Shown here: positions 16,037 through 24,559 of the stretch, piece by piece
How positions within the stretch are numbered: the first letter of the stretch is position 1
How the letters are laid out: the number at the start of each line of letters is the position of its first letter
Assembly: GCA_947258705.1 (NCBI GenBank)
Contig: CAMYJA010000017.1
Location: 1-37,842, forward strand
Source: an uncultured Hyphomicrobiaceae bacterium
GTDB taxonomy: Bacteria > Pseudomonadota > Alphaproteobacteria > Rhizobiales > CAMYJA01
Reading direction: 5' to 3'
Length of the DNA: 37,842 nucleotides
Position numbers and translations under genes: made by a program
The notes under the pieces: generated by a model
Seen by the model: only the letters and a program-made list of their open reading frames with translations
Database searches by the model: none
Told to the model about the DNA's origin: nothing

Positions 16037-17302
16037 TCAGGCGTTCACGCTTCTGAGGATAATGGAGGCATTGGTTCCGCCGAAGCCGAAAGAGTTGCTG
16101 AGCGCAATATCGATCTCCTGCTCCTTTTTCTTGTGCGCAACCAGATCGATGGCCGTTTCGATCGAGGGATTGTCGAGATTGATCGTCGGCGGCGCCACAT
16201 TATCCCGCATCGCCAGAAGAGAGAATACGGCTTCCACCGCCCCCGCGGCACCCAGCAGGTGACCGATTGCCGACTTGGTCGACGACATGGTCAGTTTACC
16301 CGCTGCGTCGCCGAAAATACGCTCCACGGCGCCAAGCTCGATTTCATCCCCCATAGGCGTCGATGTACCGTGCGCATTGACATAATCGATGTCCGCGACA
16401 TCGATACCGGCGCGTTTGATGGCGGCCTCCATGCACCGGTAGGCGCCATCGCCCGTCGCCTCGGGCGCGGTGATGTGATAGGCATCGCCCGACATGCCAT
16501 ATCCGATGACTTCGCCATAGATCTTGGCGCCGCGCGACATGGCATGTTCATATTCCTCGAGAACGACGATACCGGCGCCTTCCCCCATGACAAATCCGTC
16601 GCGATCCCGGTCATAGGGCCTGGATGCCTTTTCTGGCGTATCGTTGAAATGCGTCGACAAGGCCTTGGCAGCGCTGAAACCGGCGAGAGCGATCCGGCAG
16701 ATCGGCGATTCCGCACCGCCAGCAACCATTACATCGGCATCGTCGAAGGCGATAATGCGCGCCGCGTCGCCAATGGCATGAGTGCCCGTCGAGCACGCCG
16801 TAACGACCGCATGATTAGGCCCCTTGAGCCCGTGTTTGATCGAAACATAGCCGCCGGCCAGATTGATCAGCCGGCCGGGAATGAAAAACGGCGACACCCG
16901 TCTCGGCCCCTTGGCTTCGAGCAAAAGCGAGGTTTTGGCAATACCGTCGAGACCGCCGATGCCCGAACCGATGAGAACGCCGGTCCTGTTGCAGTCCTCT
17001 TCGCTCTCCGGATGCCATCCCGCATCGTCAAGCGCCTGATCGGCCGCGCAAATGCCGTACAGAATAAAGTCGTCGACTTTTCTCTGGTCTTTGGGTTCCA
17101 TCCAGTCGTCGGGATTGAACGAACCGTTCGAGCCGTCACCTCGCGGTATGCGGCAGGCGATCTGGCATGCCTGATCCGAAACGTCGAAATCCTCGACCCG
17201 GCCGGCGCTGCTTTCACCGTTCAAGAGGCCGGTCCAGCTTGCCTCGACACCGCACCCCAAGGGTGTCACCAAACCAAGACCGGTAACGACAACGCGCCTC
17301 AT
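16037..17302 (-). CDS. fabF: 3-oxoacyl-ACP synthase II
   Basis: The condensing enzyme that elongates acyl-ACP with malonyl-ACP in type II fatty-acid synthesis; in many bacteria it also adjusts membrane fluidity. The catalytic triad is complete: C170 in TACSTGTHA, H311 in NAHGTSTP and H348 in SAIGHLLGAAG, with the C-terminal SNSFGFGGTNAS loop. At 421 residues it is the usual size and starts MRRVVVTGLG. It follows acpP by 93 bases in the fabD-fabG-acpP-fabF order. Confidence 0.97.
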   Translation of the reverse strand: MRRVVVTGLGLVTPLGCGVEASWTGLLNGESSAGRVEDFDVSDQACQIACRIPRGDGSNGSFNPDDWMEPKDQRKVDDFILYGICAADQALDDAGWHPESEEDCNRTGVLIGSGIGGLDGIAKTSLLLEAKGPRRVSPFFIPGRLINLAGGYVSIKHGLKGPNHAVVTACSTGTHAIGDAARIIAFDDADVMVAGGAESPICRIALAGFSAAKALSTHFNDTPEKASRPYDRDRDGFVMGEGAGIVVLEEYEHAMSRGAKIYGEVIGYGMSGDAYHITAPEATGDGAYRCMEAAIKRAGIDVADIDYVNAHGTSTPMGDEIELGAVERIFGDAAGKLTMSSTKSAIGHLLGAAGAVEAVFSLLAMRDNVAPPTINLDNPSIETAIDLVAHKKKEQEIDIALSNSFGFGGTNASIILRSVNA

Positions 17303-17395
17303 GGATAATTCCCAACTCCTGATGATGTGTTTGGTGGCCCCTCACTCGGGCAAAGCCATGTCCCGGGGCTTCCGCTCGATGAGCGTTTTCTGTTT

Positions 17396-17632
17396 CTAGG
17401 CGGAGGCCCCTTCGAGAAACTTCACCGCATCGCCGACCGTCAAAATGGTTTCGGCGGCATCATCGGGGATTTCGCAGCCGAATTCCTCTTCAAATGCCAT
17501 GACAAGCTCGACCGTATCCAGGCTGTCGGCCCCGAGATCGTCGATAAAACTTGCTTTGTCGACAACCTTTTCGCCCTCGACACCAAGATGCTCAATAACA
17601 ATTTTCTTAACGCGTTCTGCAATATCGCTCAT
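17396..17632 (-). CDS. acpP: Acyl carrier protein
   Basis: A small acidic carrier that holds growing acyl chains on a 4'-phosphopantetheine arm. The attachment serine is S37 in [10 protein letters not shown], the invariant DSL motif. I choose ATG 17632 (78 residues, MSDIAERV) because GAGAG then lies at good spacing; an upstream in-frame ATG at 17638 is too close to it. It lies between fabG and fabF, with about 200 bases upstream that could hold a separate promoter, as acpP is usually expressed much more strongly than its neighbours. Confidence 0.96.
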   Translation of the reverse strand: MSDIAERVKKIVIEHLGVEGEKVVDKASFIDDLGADSLDTVELVMAFEEEFGCEIPDDAAETILTVGDAVKFLEGASA

Positions 17633-17832
17633 TTTCATTCTCTCGTTTGGTTTTTAAATACTGGTTGTCCAGGGGGCCAACCTGATTTCAAATGTCCAAT
17701 AGCAAGCTGCTCCACCTGAAACAACGTGTTATTTCGCCACTGGGATAAACAATAGAGATCTTCAGTCGGGAAATTATGATTATTACGCCTTTTCCCGTCT
17801 TATTGCACTGAAACGACCAACAAATCAAATCC

Positions 17833-18570
17833 TCAAACCATTGTCATGCCGCCATTCACATGCAGCGTCTGTCCGGTCACATAGGCAGCCTCGTCGCTTG
17901 CCAGATAGAGAGCGGCGGCTGCGATGTCTTCGGGCTTGCCGAATTCCTGTGCAGGAATGTGTTCGGCAATGGCCTCGACCTGTTTTTCATTGAGGAAATC
18001 GGTCATCGGCGTTGAAATAAATCCTGGCGCGATGCAATTCGCTGTAATACCGCGCGACGCGACTTCCCGCGCCAGCGATTTCGTCATGCCGATCATGCCG
18101 GCTTTCGATGCCGCATAATTCGGCTGCCCCGGATTTCCGATAATCGCGCTGATCGACGTAATATTGACAATCCGGCCGGACCGGCGCCGCATCATGTTTC
18201 GCAGCACATTGCGCGTCAGCATGAAGACCGAACTCAAATTCACCTCGATGACCTGATCCCATTCCTCGTCTTTCATGCGCATGAAGAGATTGTCCTTGGT
18301 GATCCCGGCATTGTTGACGAGTATGTCGAGCTGTCCCAGCGCCTCCTCCGCCTGTCCTCCCAATGCCTTCACCGCTTCGCGGTCCGACAGGTTGCATGGA
18401 CACACATGCACGCGCTCGCCCAGCTCGCCGGCAAGTTCGGTCAGGCGGTCTTCGCGCGTTCCCGAAATGGCGACATTGGCGCCATTGGCGTGCAACTGCC
18501 GGGCGATCGAAGCGCCGATCCCTCCCGTTGCCCCCGTCACGAGCGCGCCTTTTCCCTTCAAATCAAACAT
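17833..18570 (-). CDS. fabG: 3-oxoacyl-ACP reductase
   Basis: Reduces 3-oxoacyl-ACP with NADPH, the first reduction of each elongation round. A classical short-chain dehydrogenase: TGATGGIG cofactor loop (12-19), NNAG at 86-89, N111, S139 and the Y152-x3-K156 pair, with the conserved CIAPGFISTPMT. I use ATG 18570 (245 residues), 11 bases behind GGGAGG; a TTG at 18579 is also in frame but only 2 bases from that site. It is 37 bases downstream of fabD. Confidence 0.96.
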   Translation of the reverse strand: MFDLKGKGALVTGATGGIGASIARQLHANGANVAISGTREDRLTELAGELGERVHVCPCNLSDREAVKALGGQAEEALGQLDILVNNAGITKDNLFMRMKDEEWDQVIEVNLSSVFMLTRNVLRNMMRRRSGRIVNITSISAIIGNPGQPNYAASKAGMIGMTKSLAREVASRGITANCIAPGFISTPMTDFLNEKQVEAIAEHIPAQEFGKPEDIAAAALYLASDEAAYVTGQTLHVNGGMTMV

Positions 18571-18607
18571 AAGAACCAAATCCTCCCTGACCGGAACGCG
18601 GTCAAAT

Positions 18608-19555
18608 CTAGGCGTTTATTTTTTCAAAAAATGCATCAATGTCCTGCGGGGTGCCGATCGACACCGCTTCGAGCGACCGTTCGATGCGGCGTGCGAGACC
18701 GCTCAACACCTTCCCCGATCCGATTTCGAGCGTCCGGCTGACCCCGTTAGCCGCCATATGGCTGATGCTTTCGCGCCAGCGCACGGTCCCCGTGACCTGA
18801 TCGAGAAGGTTTTTGACGATTTCATCCGGCGCCGTGCTTTCCCGGGCCTGCACATTCGCAACCACCGGCACCGACGGCGCCATGACCTCCACTCCTTGTA
18901 ACGCCTCATCCATGATCTCAACGGCCGGCGCCATGAGCGAACAATGAAACGGCGCGCTTACATCCAGCAGCACCGCCCGCCGGGCGCCGAAATCCTTGGC
19001 CATTTCAACCGCCCTGTCGATCGCTTGCCTGTGTCCGCTGATCACCACCTGTCCAGGCGCATTGTCGTTGGCCACCTGGCAGACACCGCCCGAAGCGGCC
19101 TTTTCCGTCAGTGCCTGAGCCTGATCGAGCTCAAGCCCGAGGAGCGCCGCCATGGCCCCCTCGCCGACCGGGACCGCCGCCTGCATGGCCTTGCCGCGCG
19201 TTTTGAGAAGCCGCGCCGCTTCGCTGACGCTGATCGCCGACGCAGCCGCCAGGGCCGAATACTCCCCCAGAGAATGCCCGGCGACAAAGGCCGCCTGATC
19301 GGCAACCTTATAGTTGAAATCTTTTTCAAGAACCCGGATCACGGCAATGGAGACCGCCATCAGCGCCGGCTGGGCATTCTCGGTCAGGGTCAGCGTTTCC
19401 TGCGGCCCCTCGAACATCAAATGCGCAAGCTTTTGTTCGAGCGACTCGTCGATTTCCTCAAAAACCTCCCGCGCTGTGGCGAAAGATGTGGCGAGTTCGC
19501 GCCCCATACCCACCATTTGACTTCCCTGTCCCGGGAATGTGAATGCAATCGACAT
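18608..19555 (-). CDS. fabD: Malonyl-CoA-ACP transacylase
   Basis: Transfers malonate from CoA to ACP, supplying the extender unit for FabF. The nucleophile is S95 in AGHSLGEYSA, with the partner His H204 in SAPFHCSLM, and FPGQGSQ at 7-13. The segment VANDNAPGQVVISG is characteristic of the family. At 315 residues it is typical. It is the first gene of the minus-strand fab block and is divergent from rpsF across 496 bases. Confidence 0.96.
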   Translation of the reverse strand: MSIAFTFPGQGSQMVGMGRELATSFATAREVFEEIDESLEQKLAHLMFEGPQETLTLTENAQPALMAVSIAVIRVLEKDFNYKVADQAAFVAGHSLGEYSALAAASAISVSEAARLLKTRGKAMQAAVPVGEGAMAALLGLELDQAQALTEKAASGGVCQVANDNAPGQVVISGHRQAIDRAVEMAKDFGARRAVLLDVSAPFHCSLMAPAVEIMDEALQGVEVMAPSVPVVANVQARESTAPDEIVKNLLDQVTGTVRWRESISHMAANGVSRTLEIGSGKVLSGLARRIERSLEAVSIGTPQDIDAFFEKINA

Positions 19556-19932
19556 GTGATTTCAGTCCAATAAACGAAAGACACGTTCCCGCGCTCGGCC
19601 GGAAAACACTTTAAGAGACGTTTTGAGCGCCGCTTGTCAAGTCGCGATAGCCATAACCCTTGGATTAGATTGCGCGCGGCATCTCATCCCGGCGCAATGT
19701 GCGGATGATCGGAATAATTGCGGCCAAGGCACTTTTCACTTGCCCTTGACGGGTCAAAGCATATAGAAGTCTGCACTTGAACCACCCCAGTTGGAGGCTG
19801 AACGGAAGCGTTCGCGATCCGGTCTCGGAATTTGGAGAAGATCTCAATTCCCGGATCAAGGATCATGGACGAGACGGATAACGTCGCACTTCCCGTGTTT
19901 TCGCTCTTTCGGGTCAGACACTGAGTGTCAAT

Positions 19933-19967
19933 TTTTGAGCCTTTCGTGACTAGTCACTGGCTCAAAA
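19933..19967 (+). promoter_or_regulatory. Compound hairpin in the rpsF leader region
   Basis: TTTTGAGCC (19933-19941) pairs with GGCTCAAAA (19959-19967), and inside it lies the perfect palindrome GTGACTAGTCAC (19946-19957). It lacks a T-tract on the plus strand, so it is more likely an operator or leader structure than a terminator. On the minus strand the arm ends AAAAATTG. Confidence 0.4.
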
Positions 19968-19992
19968 GGGGCTATGCGCTGGGATGGTTGTG

Positions 19993-20018
19993 AACGGAAC
20001 CGTTTAAACGGAACCGTT
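19993..20018 (+). promoter_or_regulatory. Double inverted repeat before rpsF, possible S6:S18 leader
   Basis: Two copies of AACGGAACCGTT (19993-20004, 20007-20018), 14 bases apart, each an inverted repeat. Together they can fold as one hairpin: stem AACGG/CCGTT, an AA/AA internal loop, stem CCG/CGG and a TTTAAA loop. Many rpsF mRNAs carry a leader bound by the S6:S18 complex that presents a CCG; this could be that element, or a DNA operator. Confidence 0.35.
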
Positions 20019-20051
20019 TTGACATAAACCAATCGAAGGAAGGCTCACGCC

Positions 20052-20579
20052 ATGCCCTTATATGAGCATGTCTTTATGACGCGTCAGGATGTATCGTCTC
20101 AGCAGATCGATCAGCTGACCAGCGAGTTCAGTAAAATCATCGAAGAAGGCGGCGGCAAGATCGCCCGTAGCGAATATTGGGGATTGCGCCCCCTCGCCTA
20201 TAAAATCAAGAAAAACCGCAAGGCCCATTACACCATGCTGAACATCGACAGCCCCCATGAAGCGGTGGCCGAGATGGAGCGCCGCATGAGCCTGTCGACG
20301 GATGTTCTGCGTTACATGACGGTGCGCGTGAACGAACATGAGGCGGACCAGTCGGTCATGATGCGCAAAAGCGACCGCGACGACCGCAGGGGCGGACGCG
20401 GAGACCGCCCGCCCTTCAGGCGCGATCAGGACGGCTCAGGCGGCCGGCCCGACAGCGGCCGTAAATTTGAAGCGTCGAAAAAACCGGATGATGCGCCGCG
20501 CCCCGAAGTAAAAGACGACAGCCCCCCCGCTGAAGCGCCAGCCGGAGCCCCTGCCGATGTAGCGAAGGAGACGGACTGA
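20052..20579 (+). CDS. rpsF: Small-subunit ribosomal protein bS6
   Basis: Binds S18 and the central domain of 16S rRNA. Residues 1-95 are the S6 fold, beginning [18 protein letters not shown] and including [17 protein letters not shown] and the VLRYMTVRV strand. The remaining 80 residues form a low-complexity tail: a basic/acidic Arg-Asp-Gly part, then a Pro/Ala/Asp/Glu part. Total 175 residues against roughly 100-135 usual. AAGGAAGG is placed well before the ATG. It leads the rpsF-rpsR-DUF2232-rplI-dnaB block. Confidence 0.96.
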   Translation: MPLYEHVFMTRQDVSSQQIDQLTSEFSKIIEEGGGKIARSEYWGLRPLAYKIKKNRKAHYTMLNIDSPHEAVAEMERRMSLSTDVLRYMTVRVNEHEADQSVMMRKSDRDDRRGGRGDRPPFRRDQDGSGGRPDSGRKFEASKKPDDAPRPEVKDDSPPAEAPAGAPADVAKETD

Positions 20580-20824
20580 TGGCCAATGATTCACAGGGCG
20601 CGCGCCGCCCGTTTTTCCGCCGCCGTAAATCCTGCCCTTTTTCGAGCGATAAATCGCCGAAAATCGATTACAAGGATGTGCGGCTGCTGCAACGCTATAT
20701 TTCCGAACGCGGCAAGATGGTGCCGAGCCGCATCACGTCGGTTTCCGCAAAGAAACAGCGCGAACTGGCGAAAGCCATCAAGCGCGCGCGCTATCTCGGC
20801 CTGCTTCCATATCTTGTGAAATAG
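20579..20824 (+). CDS. rpsR: Small-subunit ribosomal protein bS18
   Basis: The S6 partner on the 30S platform. 81 residues with the S18 signature from [20 protein letters not shown] to [21 protein letters not shown]. The N-terminus is Arg-rich ([13 protein letters not shown]) with one Cys. Its ATG shares one base with the rpsF stop (TGATG), so translation is coupled, which suits the S6:S18 heterodimer. Confidence 0.96.
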   Translation: MANDSQGARRPFFRRRKSCPFSSDKSPKIDYKDVRLLQRYISERGKMVPSRITSVSAKKQRELAKAIKRARYLGLLPYLVK

Positions 20825-21033
20825 CCGGCCGGACCTGTGCAGCGGGCGGCCGTGCCGCGCCGTTCGCGCAAAACGGTTCATGTCTTGGCTATGATGTGAT
20901 AAGAGACCGGAATTGAAAACGAAACATCGCGGATCAAGTCAATCTGCGAACCGGGTTGGGACAGGTCGTTGGCCGGCACTATGCCGTACATTGTCACTGT
21001 CTCTAACCGCTTCCATGGCGGGACAGCAAAATT

Positions 21034-22047
21034 ATGATGGCAAATCCTTACATCGTCGGGCTCATCGCCGGCATTGCGTCCGGTTTTCTGTCGGCTTTCG
21101 CCCTTACCGGCGCCCCGGCTGCGAAAATCCTCATCTACCTCGCTCCCTTGCCCTGTTTCATCGCCGGTTTCGGCTGGCGCCTCAATGCTTCTGCCGCCGC
21201 TATGATCAGTGGCGTGCTTCTTCTCATTCTGATGGCAGGACCAAAAGCCGGGTTCGGCTTTTTTCTCACCATCGCCCTGCCCACGCTTGTTCTGACCTAT
21301 CTCGCTTATTTGAGCCGCACCGATACACCGCCCGTCACGGACAGCGTCCAGACGGCCCAGCCGCAATCCCAGCCGCCAACCCCGGACCAGGTCACCGAAT
21401 GGTATCCGGTCGGCCATCTCGCCTTCTGGGCCGCCATTATGGCCGGCCTCCTCACCATCATCGTGATCCTGTCCCTGGGCCAGGACTATGATGCCTACAA
21501 GGCGTCCGTGAAAACGCTGTTCGATGAAAACATCCTGAGCCAGCTCGAGGCCTTGTCGGGCCAGAAAATCGACCCCAGTGAAGTCAGCACATTGAGCGAG
21601 ATCGCCGTCAATATCCTGCCCGGCGCCTCCTCCCTGTCATGGCTCGCCCTGACGATCTTCAACATGTGGCTCGGTGCCCGTCTCACCCTCGCCATGGGAC
21701 GCCTGCAACGGCCCTGGCCCCATATCCCGGCTCTGGAATATCCCAATTATCTTTCCTTCGCCTTCGTACTTGCCATCGGGCTGACATTCACGAGCGGAAT
21801 ACCGCTCCTGATCGGCATCGCCTTTTTGGCCGCCTTCATTCTTCTCTACATACTCCTCGGTTTCGCCGTTCTCCATACCGTAACCGAGGGCAATCCCTAT
21901 CGTCCCTTCATGCTCCCTTTCGCCTATGTCATTTTCATTTTTATCGGCCAGTACGGCGTCATGATCATGGCGACGCTGGGACTTGCAGAACCCTTGTTCA
22001 GATTGCGCAAACGACTGACGGGTCCGCCGCCGTCGCCCGGCGCATAA
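21034..22047 (+). CDS. DUF2232 (YybS-like) inner-membrane protein
   Basis: A 337-residue multi-spanning membrane protein of unknown biochemical role. It shows about eight hydrophobic segments: roughly 6-25, 31-49, 54-72, 75-93, 130-150, 200-225, 240-275 and 290-320. A soluble stretch of about 40 residues with Pro/Gln-rich low complexity lies at 95-125, and a hydrophilic segment follows at 150-195. The position between rpsR and rplI is where alphaproteobacteria carry this DUF2232 gene, and that context is a main part of the call. The ribosome-binding site is weak and two ATGs stand side by side. Confidence 0.75.
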   Translation: MMANPYIVGLIAGIASGFLSAFALTGAPAAKILIYLAPLPCFIAGFGWRLNASAAAMISGVLLLILMAGPKAGFGFFLTIALPTLVLTYLAYLSRTDTPPVTDSVQTAQPQSQPPTPDQVTEWYPVGHLAFWAAIMAGLLTIIVILSLGQDYDAYKASVKTLFDENILSQLEALSGQKIDPSEVSTLSEIAVNILPGASSLSWLALTIFNMWLGARLTLAMGRLQRPWPHIPALEYPNYLSFAFVLAIGLTFTSGIPLLIGIAFLAAFILLYILLGFAVLHTVTEGNPYRPFMLPFAYVIFIFIGQYGVMIMATLGLAEPLFRLRKRLTGPPPSPGA

Positions 22048-22146
22048 AACGCAAACCGCGGCGCGGAACCTGAGGGATGAACACCCCGGTTTCTGAAATC
22101 CGCATACACAAATCGATCAACCGCCAGCAAATACCGGAGTAAACAA

Positions 22147-22842
22147 ATGCAGGTTATTCTTCTCGAGCGCATCGGCAAACTGGGCCAGATGGGCGACATC
22201 GTAAATGTCAAAGACGGCTATGCGCGCAACTTCCTTCTGCCCAAGGCAAAAGCACTGCGCGCGACCAAGGCCAATATCGCGCATTTTGAAAAAGATCGTG
22301 TTCAGCTTGAAGCGGTCAATCTTGAACGCAAGAAAGAGGCTGAAGCGATTGCCGACAAGCTGGGCGGAGAGGCATTTGTCGCCATCCGTCAGGCAGGAGA
22401 CACCGGCCAGCTCTACGGTTCCGTCACCCCGCGCGATATTTCCGAAGTCGTTACCGAAAACGGTTTCACCATCCAGCGTCAGCAAATTGTGCTCTCCCGT
22501 CCGATCAAGTCCCTCGGCCTGCACGATGTCATCGTCAGCCTGCATCCGGAGGTCGAGGTCAATATAACGGTGAATATCGCCCGCACGGCGGATGAAGCCG
22601 AACGCCAGATGCGCGGAGAGGATGTCACAGCCGAGAAACGGGACGAGGAGGATATTCAGGCCCAGGTCGAGGAAGTCTTCGAAGACGAGGAGCGGGCCCA
22701 GGAAGCTGCCGCATCCCTGACGGACGAGGAAACGCCGGCCGATGAAGAGGCGGCCGGAGCGGCTCCGAAAGACGATAAGGCTGAAGCGGCGTCGGCGGAA
22801 GTGGCGGATGACGCCGCTGATTCGCCCCAGGACAGCGCCTGA
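22147..22842 (+). CDS. rplI: Large-subunit ribosomal protein bL9
   Basis: Binds 23S rRNA near the L1 stalk. The N-terminal domain [19 protein letters not shown] followed by [16 protein letters not shown] is unmistakable, then the long connecting helix (about 50-75) and the C-terminal domain (about 80-150, [12 protein letters not shown]). After it comes a tail of about 75 residues dominated by Glu, Asp and Ala. Total 231 residues against about 150 in E. coli. GGAG lies 7 bases before the ATG. The acidic tail parallels the long tail of bS6 in the same operon. Confidence 0.96.
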   Translation: MQVILLERIGKLGQMGDIVNVKDGYARNFLLPKAKALRATKANIAHFEKDRVQLEAVNLERKKEAEAIADKLGGEAFVAIRQAGDTGQLYGSVTPRDISEVVTENGFTIQRQQIVLSRPIKSLGLHDVIVSLHPEVEVNITVNIARTADEAERQMRGEDVTAEKRDEEDIQAQVEEVFEDEERAQEAAASLTDEETPADEEAAGAAPKDDKAEAASAEVADDAADSPQDSA

Positions 22843-22983
22843 CGCCTCCAAATTCCACAACAGCTAGCGTGGACTGAAACTGGGCGGCACAACATATGGA
22901 ACATCTATCCCTGCATGTTTTGCCGCTCAGAATCCAACTCCGATTGCAAGCCGAATTTAAATATTTCTGCCCCCCTTGTGCAT

Positions 22984-23010
22984 TGCGGGGATGAAGTGCC
23001 GCCCCCCGCA
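22984..23010 (+). other. Hairpin upstream of dnaB
   Basis: TGCGGGG (22984-22990) pairs with CCCCGCA (23004-23010) around a 13-base loop, 44 bases before the dnaB start. There is no T-tract, so it is not a standard terminator. It could damp read-through from rplI into dnaB. Confidence 0.3.
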
Positions 23011-23053
23011 AACCGCCCTCTCCCCATGCCTGAGAATCGGGTAGCGTGCCGCC

Positions 23054-24559
23054 ATGTCGATTACATCTGCCAAAATGGAAACTGCCTCCTCCGACGAGGA
23101 GCTACCCTTCCGCATCGCGCCGCACAATATTGAGGCGGAACAGGCGCTCCTGGGCGCTATTCTGGTCAATAATGCCGTTCAGGACCGCATTTCGTCCTTT
23201 CTCGAGCCGGCTCATTTCTATGATCCCCTGCACGCCAAGATCTATGAAACGATTGGCCGCCTGATTTATATGGGCAAGCAGGCCACGCCGGTAACGGTTC
23301 GCTCCTTTTTCGAGAACGAGGAAAGCATCAATGACGATCTGACGGTGCCGCAATATCTCGGCCGTCTCGCCGCCAATGCCACGTCGATCATCAATGCCGA
23401 AGCCTATGGCCGCACCATTCTCGAAGCCGCCATCCGCCGCAATCTGATCGGCATAGGCGAAGACATGGTCAATGGCGCCTATCAGGCGGACCTCGAGCTG
23501 CCGCCGGAAAAACAGATCGAAGAAGCCGAGCAGCGCCTTTACGAAATCGCCGAAAGCAACAAATACGGCAAGGGCTTCATCCCCTTTTCCGATGCCCTGA
23601 TCGATGCCATCAACATGGCCAGCAATGCCTATGAGCGCGATGGCGGCTTATCGGGACTGGCGACCGGGCTGAAAGACCTCGATCAGCGCATGGGCGGCTT
23701 GCAGCCTTCCGACCTGATTATTCTGGCCGGCCGGCCGGCCATGGGTAAAACGGCCCTGGCCACCAATATCGCCTTTCATATTGCCAATGCCCACAAGTCC
23801 GAAACCTCGGAAGACGGCACCGTGACAACCGTTGACGGCGGCATTGTCGGCTTTTTCTCGCTCGAAATGTCTTCGGAGCAGCTCGCCACCCGTATCATTT
23901 CCGAACAGGCCGAAATCACGTCCGAAAAAATCCGCCGCGGCATGATCAACCGCGATGAATTTGAAAAACTTTATCAGGTCTCTCAGAGATTGGACAAAAT
24001 TCCGCTTTATATTGACGAAAGCGGCGGCATCACGGTGGCCCAGCTGGCTGCCCGCGCCCGCAGGTTGAAGCGTCGAAATGGACTGGATCTGATCGTGATC
24101 GACTATTTGCAATTGCTGTCTGGCTCATCGCGGAAATCGTCGGAAAACCGTGTCCAGGAGCTGACCGAGATCACCACCAACCTGAAAGCCCTCGCCAAGG
24201 AGCTCGAAGTGCCGATCATTGCCCTGTCGCAGCTCTCGCGCCAGGTCGAAAACCGCGACGACAAGCGTCCCCAGCTCGCCGACCTCAGGGAATCAGGCTC
24301 TATCGAACAGGACGCGGATGTGGTTATGTTTGTCTACCGCGATGAATATTACATCGAGCGCAAGAAGCCGTCCGAGAGCAAACATGAAGAGATGATGGCA
24401 TGGCAGGCGGAAATGGAGAGCGCCATGGGTCTTGCCGAGCTCATTGTCGGCAAACAGCGCCATGGCCCGACCGGCACCGTTCAGGTTAAGTTCGAAGGCC
24501 ACGTCACCCGTTTCTCCGATCTCGCCAAAGAGGATCATCTGCCGGAGCGATATGATTGA
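23054..24559 (+). CDS. dnaB: Replicative DNA helicase DnaB
   Basis: The hexameric 5'-3' helicase at the replication fork. The N-terminal domain (about 19-125, PHNIEAEQALLGAILV) binds primase. A linker follows, then the RecA-like motor with Walker A GRPAMGKTA (226-234, K232), Walker B LDLIVIDYLQLL, and the RESGSIEQDADVVMF segment that carries DNA-contact and finger residues. The 501-residue length is normal and I see no intein. The ribosome-binding site is weak. Its stop overlaps alr by four bases (ATGA). Confidence 0.97.
   Translation: MSITSAKMETASSDEELPFRIAPHNIEAEQALLGAILVNNAVQDRISSFLEPAHFYDPLHAKIYETIGRLIYMGKQATPVTVRSFFENEESINDDLTVPQYLGRLAANATSIINAEAYGRTILEAAIRRNLIGIGEDMVNGAYQADLELPPEKQIEEAEQRLYEIAESNKYGKGFIPFSDALIDAINMASNAYERDGGLSGLATGLKDLDQRMGGLQPSDLIILAGRPAMGKTALATNIAFHIANAHKSETSEDGTVTTVDGGIVGFFSLEMSSEQLATRIISEQAEITSEKIRRGMINRDEFEKLYQVSQRLDKIPLYIDESGGITVAQLAARARRLKRRNGLDLIVIDYLQLLSGSSRKSSENRVQELTEITTNLKALAKELEVPIIALSQLSRQVENRDDKRPQLADLRESGSIEQDADVVMFVYRDEYYIERKKPSESKHEEMMAWQAEMESAMGLAELIVGKQRHGPTGTVQVKFEGHVTRFSDLAKEDHLPERYD

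Larger units (their letters stand above)
19556..20051. other. Divergent fabD / rpsF control region
   Basis: No gene supported. Read toward rpsF it holds a small hairpin GACAC-TGA-GTGTC (19917-19929), a compound hairpin (19933-19967) and a double inverted repeat (19993-20018), then the rpsF ribosome-binding site. On the fabD side a TTGACA lies on the minus strand at 19640-19635 without a convincing -10. Both operons must be started from here. Confidence 0.5.

Noticed and set aside
16133-17308. 391-codon plus-strand open frame opposite fabF
   Set aside because: Antisense shadow; all FabF catalytic residues are on the other strand.
19635-19640. TTGACA on the minus strand upstream of fabD
   Set aside because: No acceptable -10 at 16-18 bases; kept only as a weak hint for the fab promoter.
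20019-20024. Perfect TTGACA just before rpsF
   Set aside because: A -10 at normal spacing would fall on the ribosome-binding site, with no TATAAT-like sequence there.
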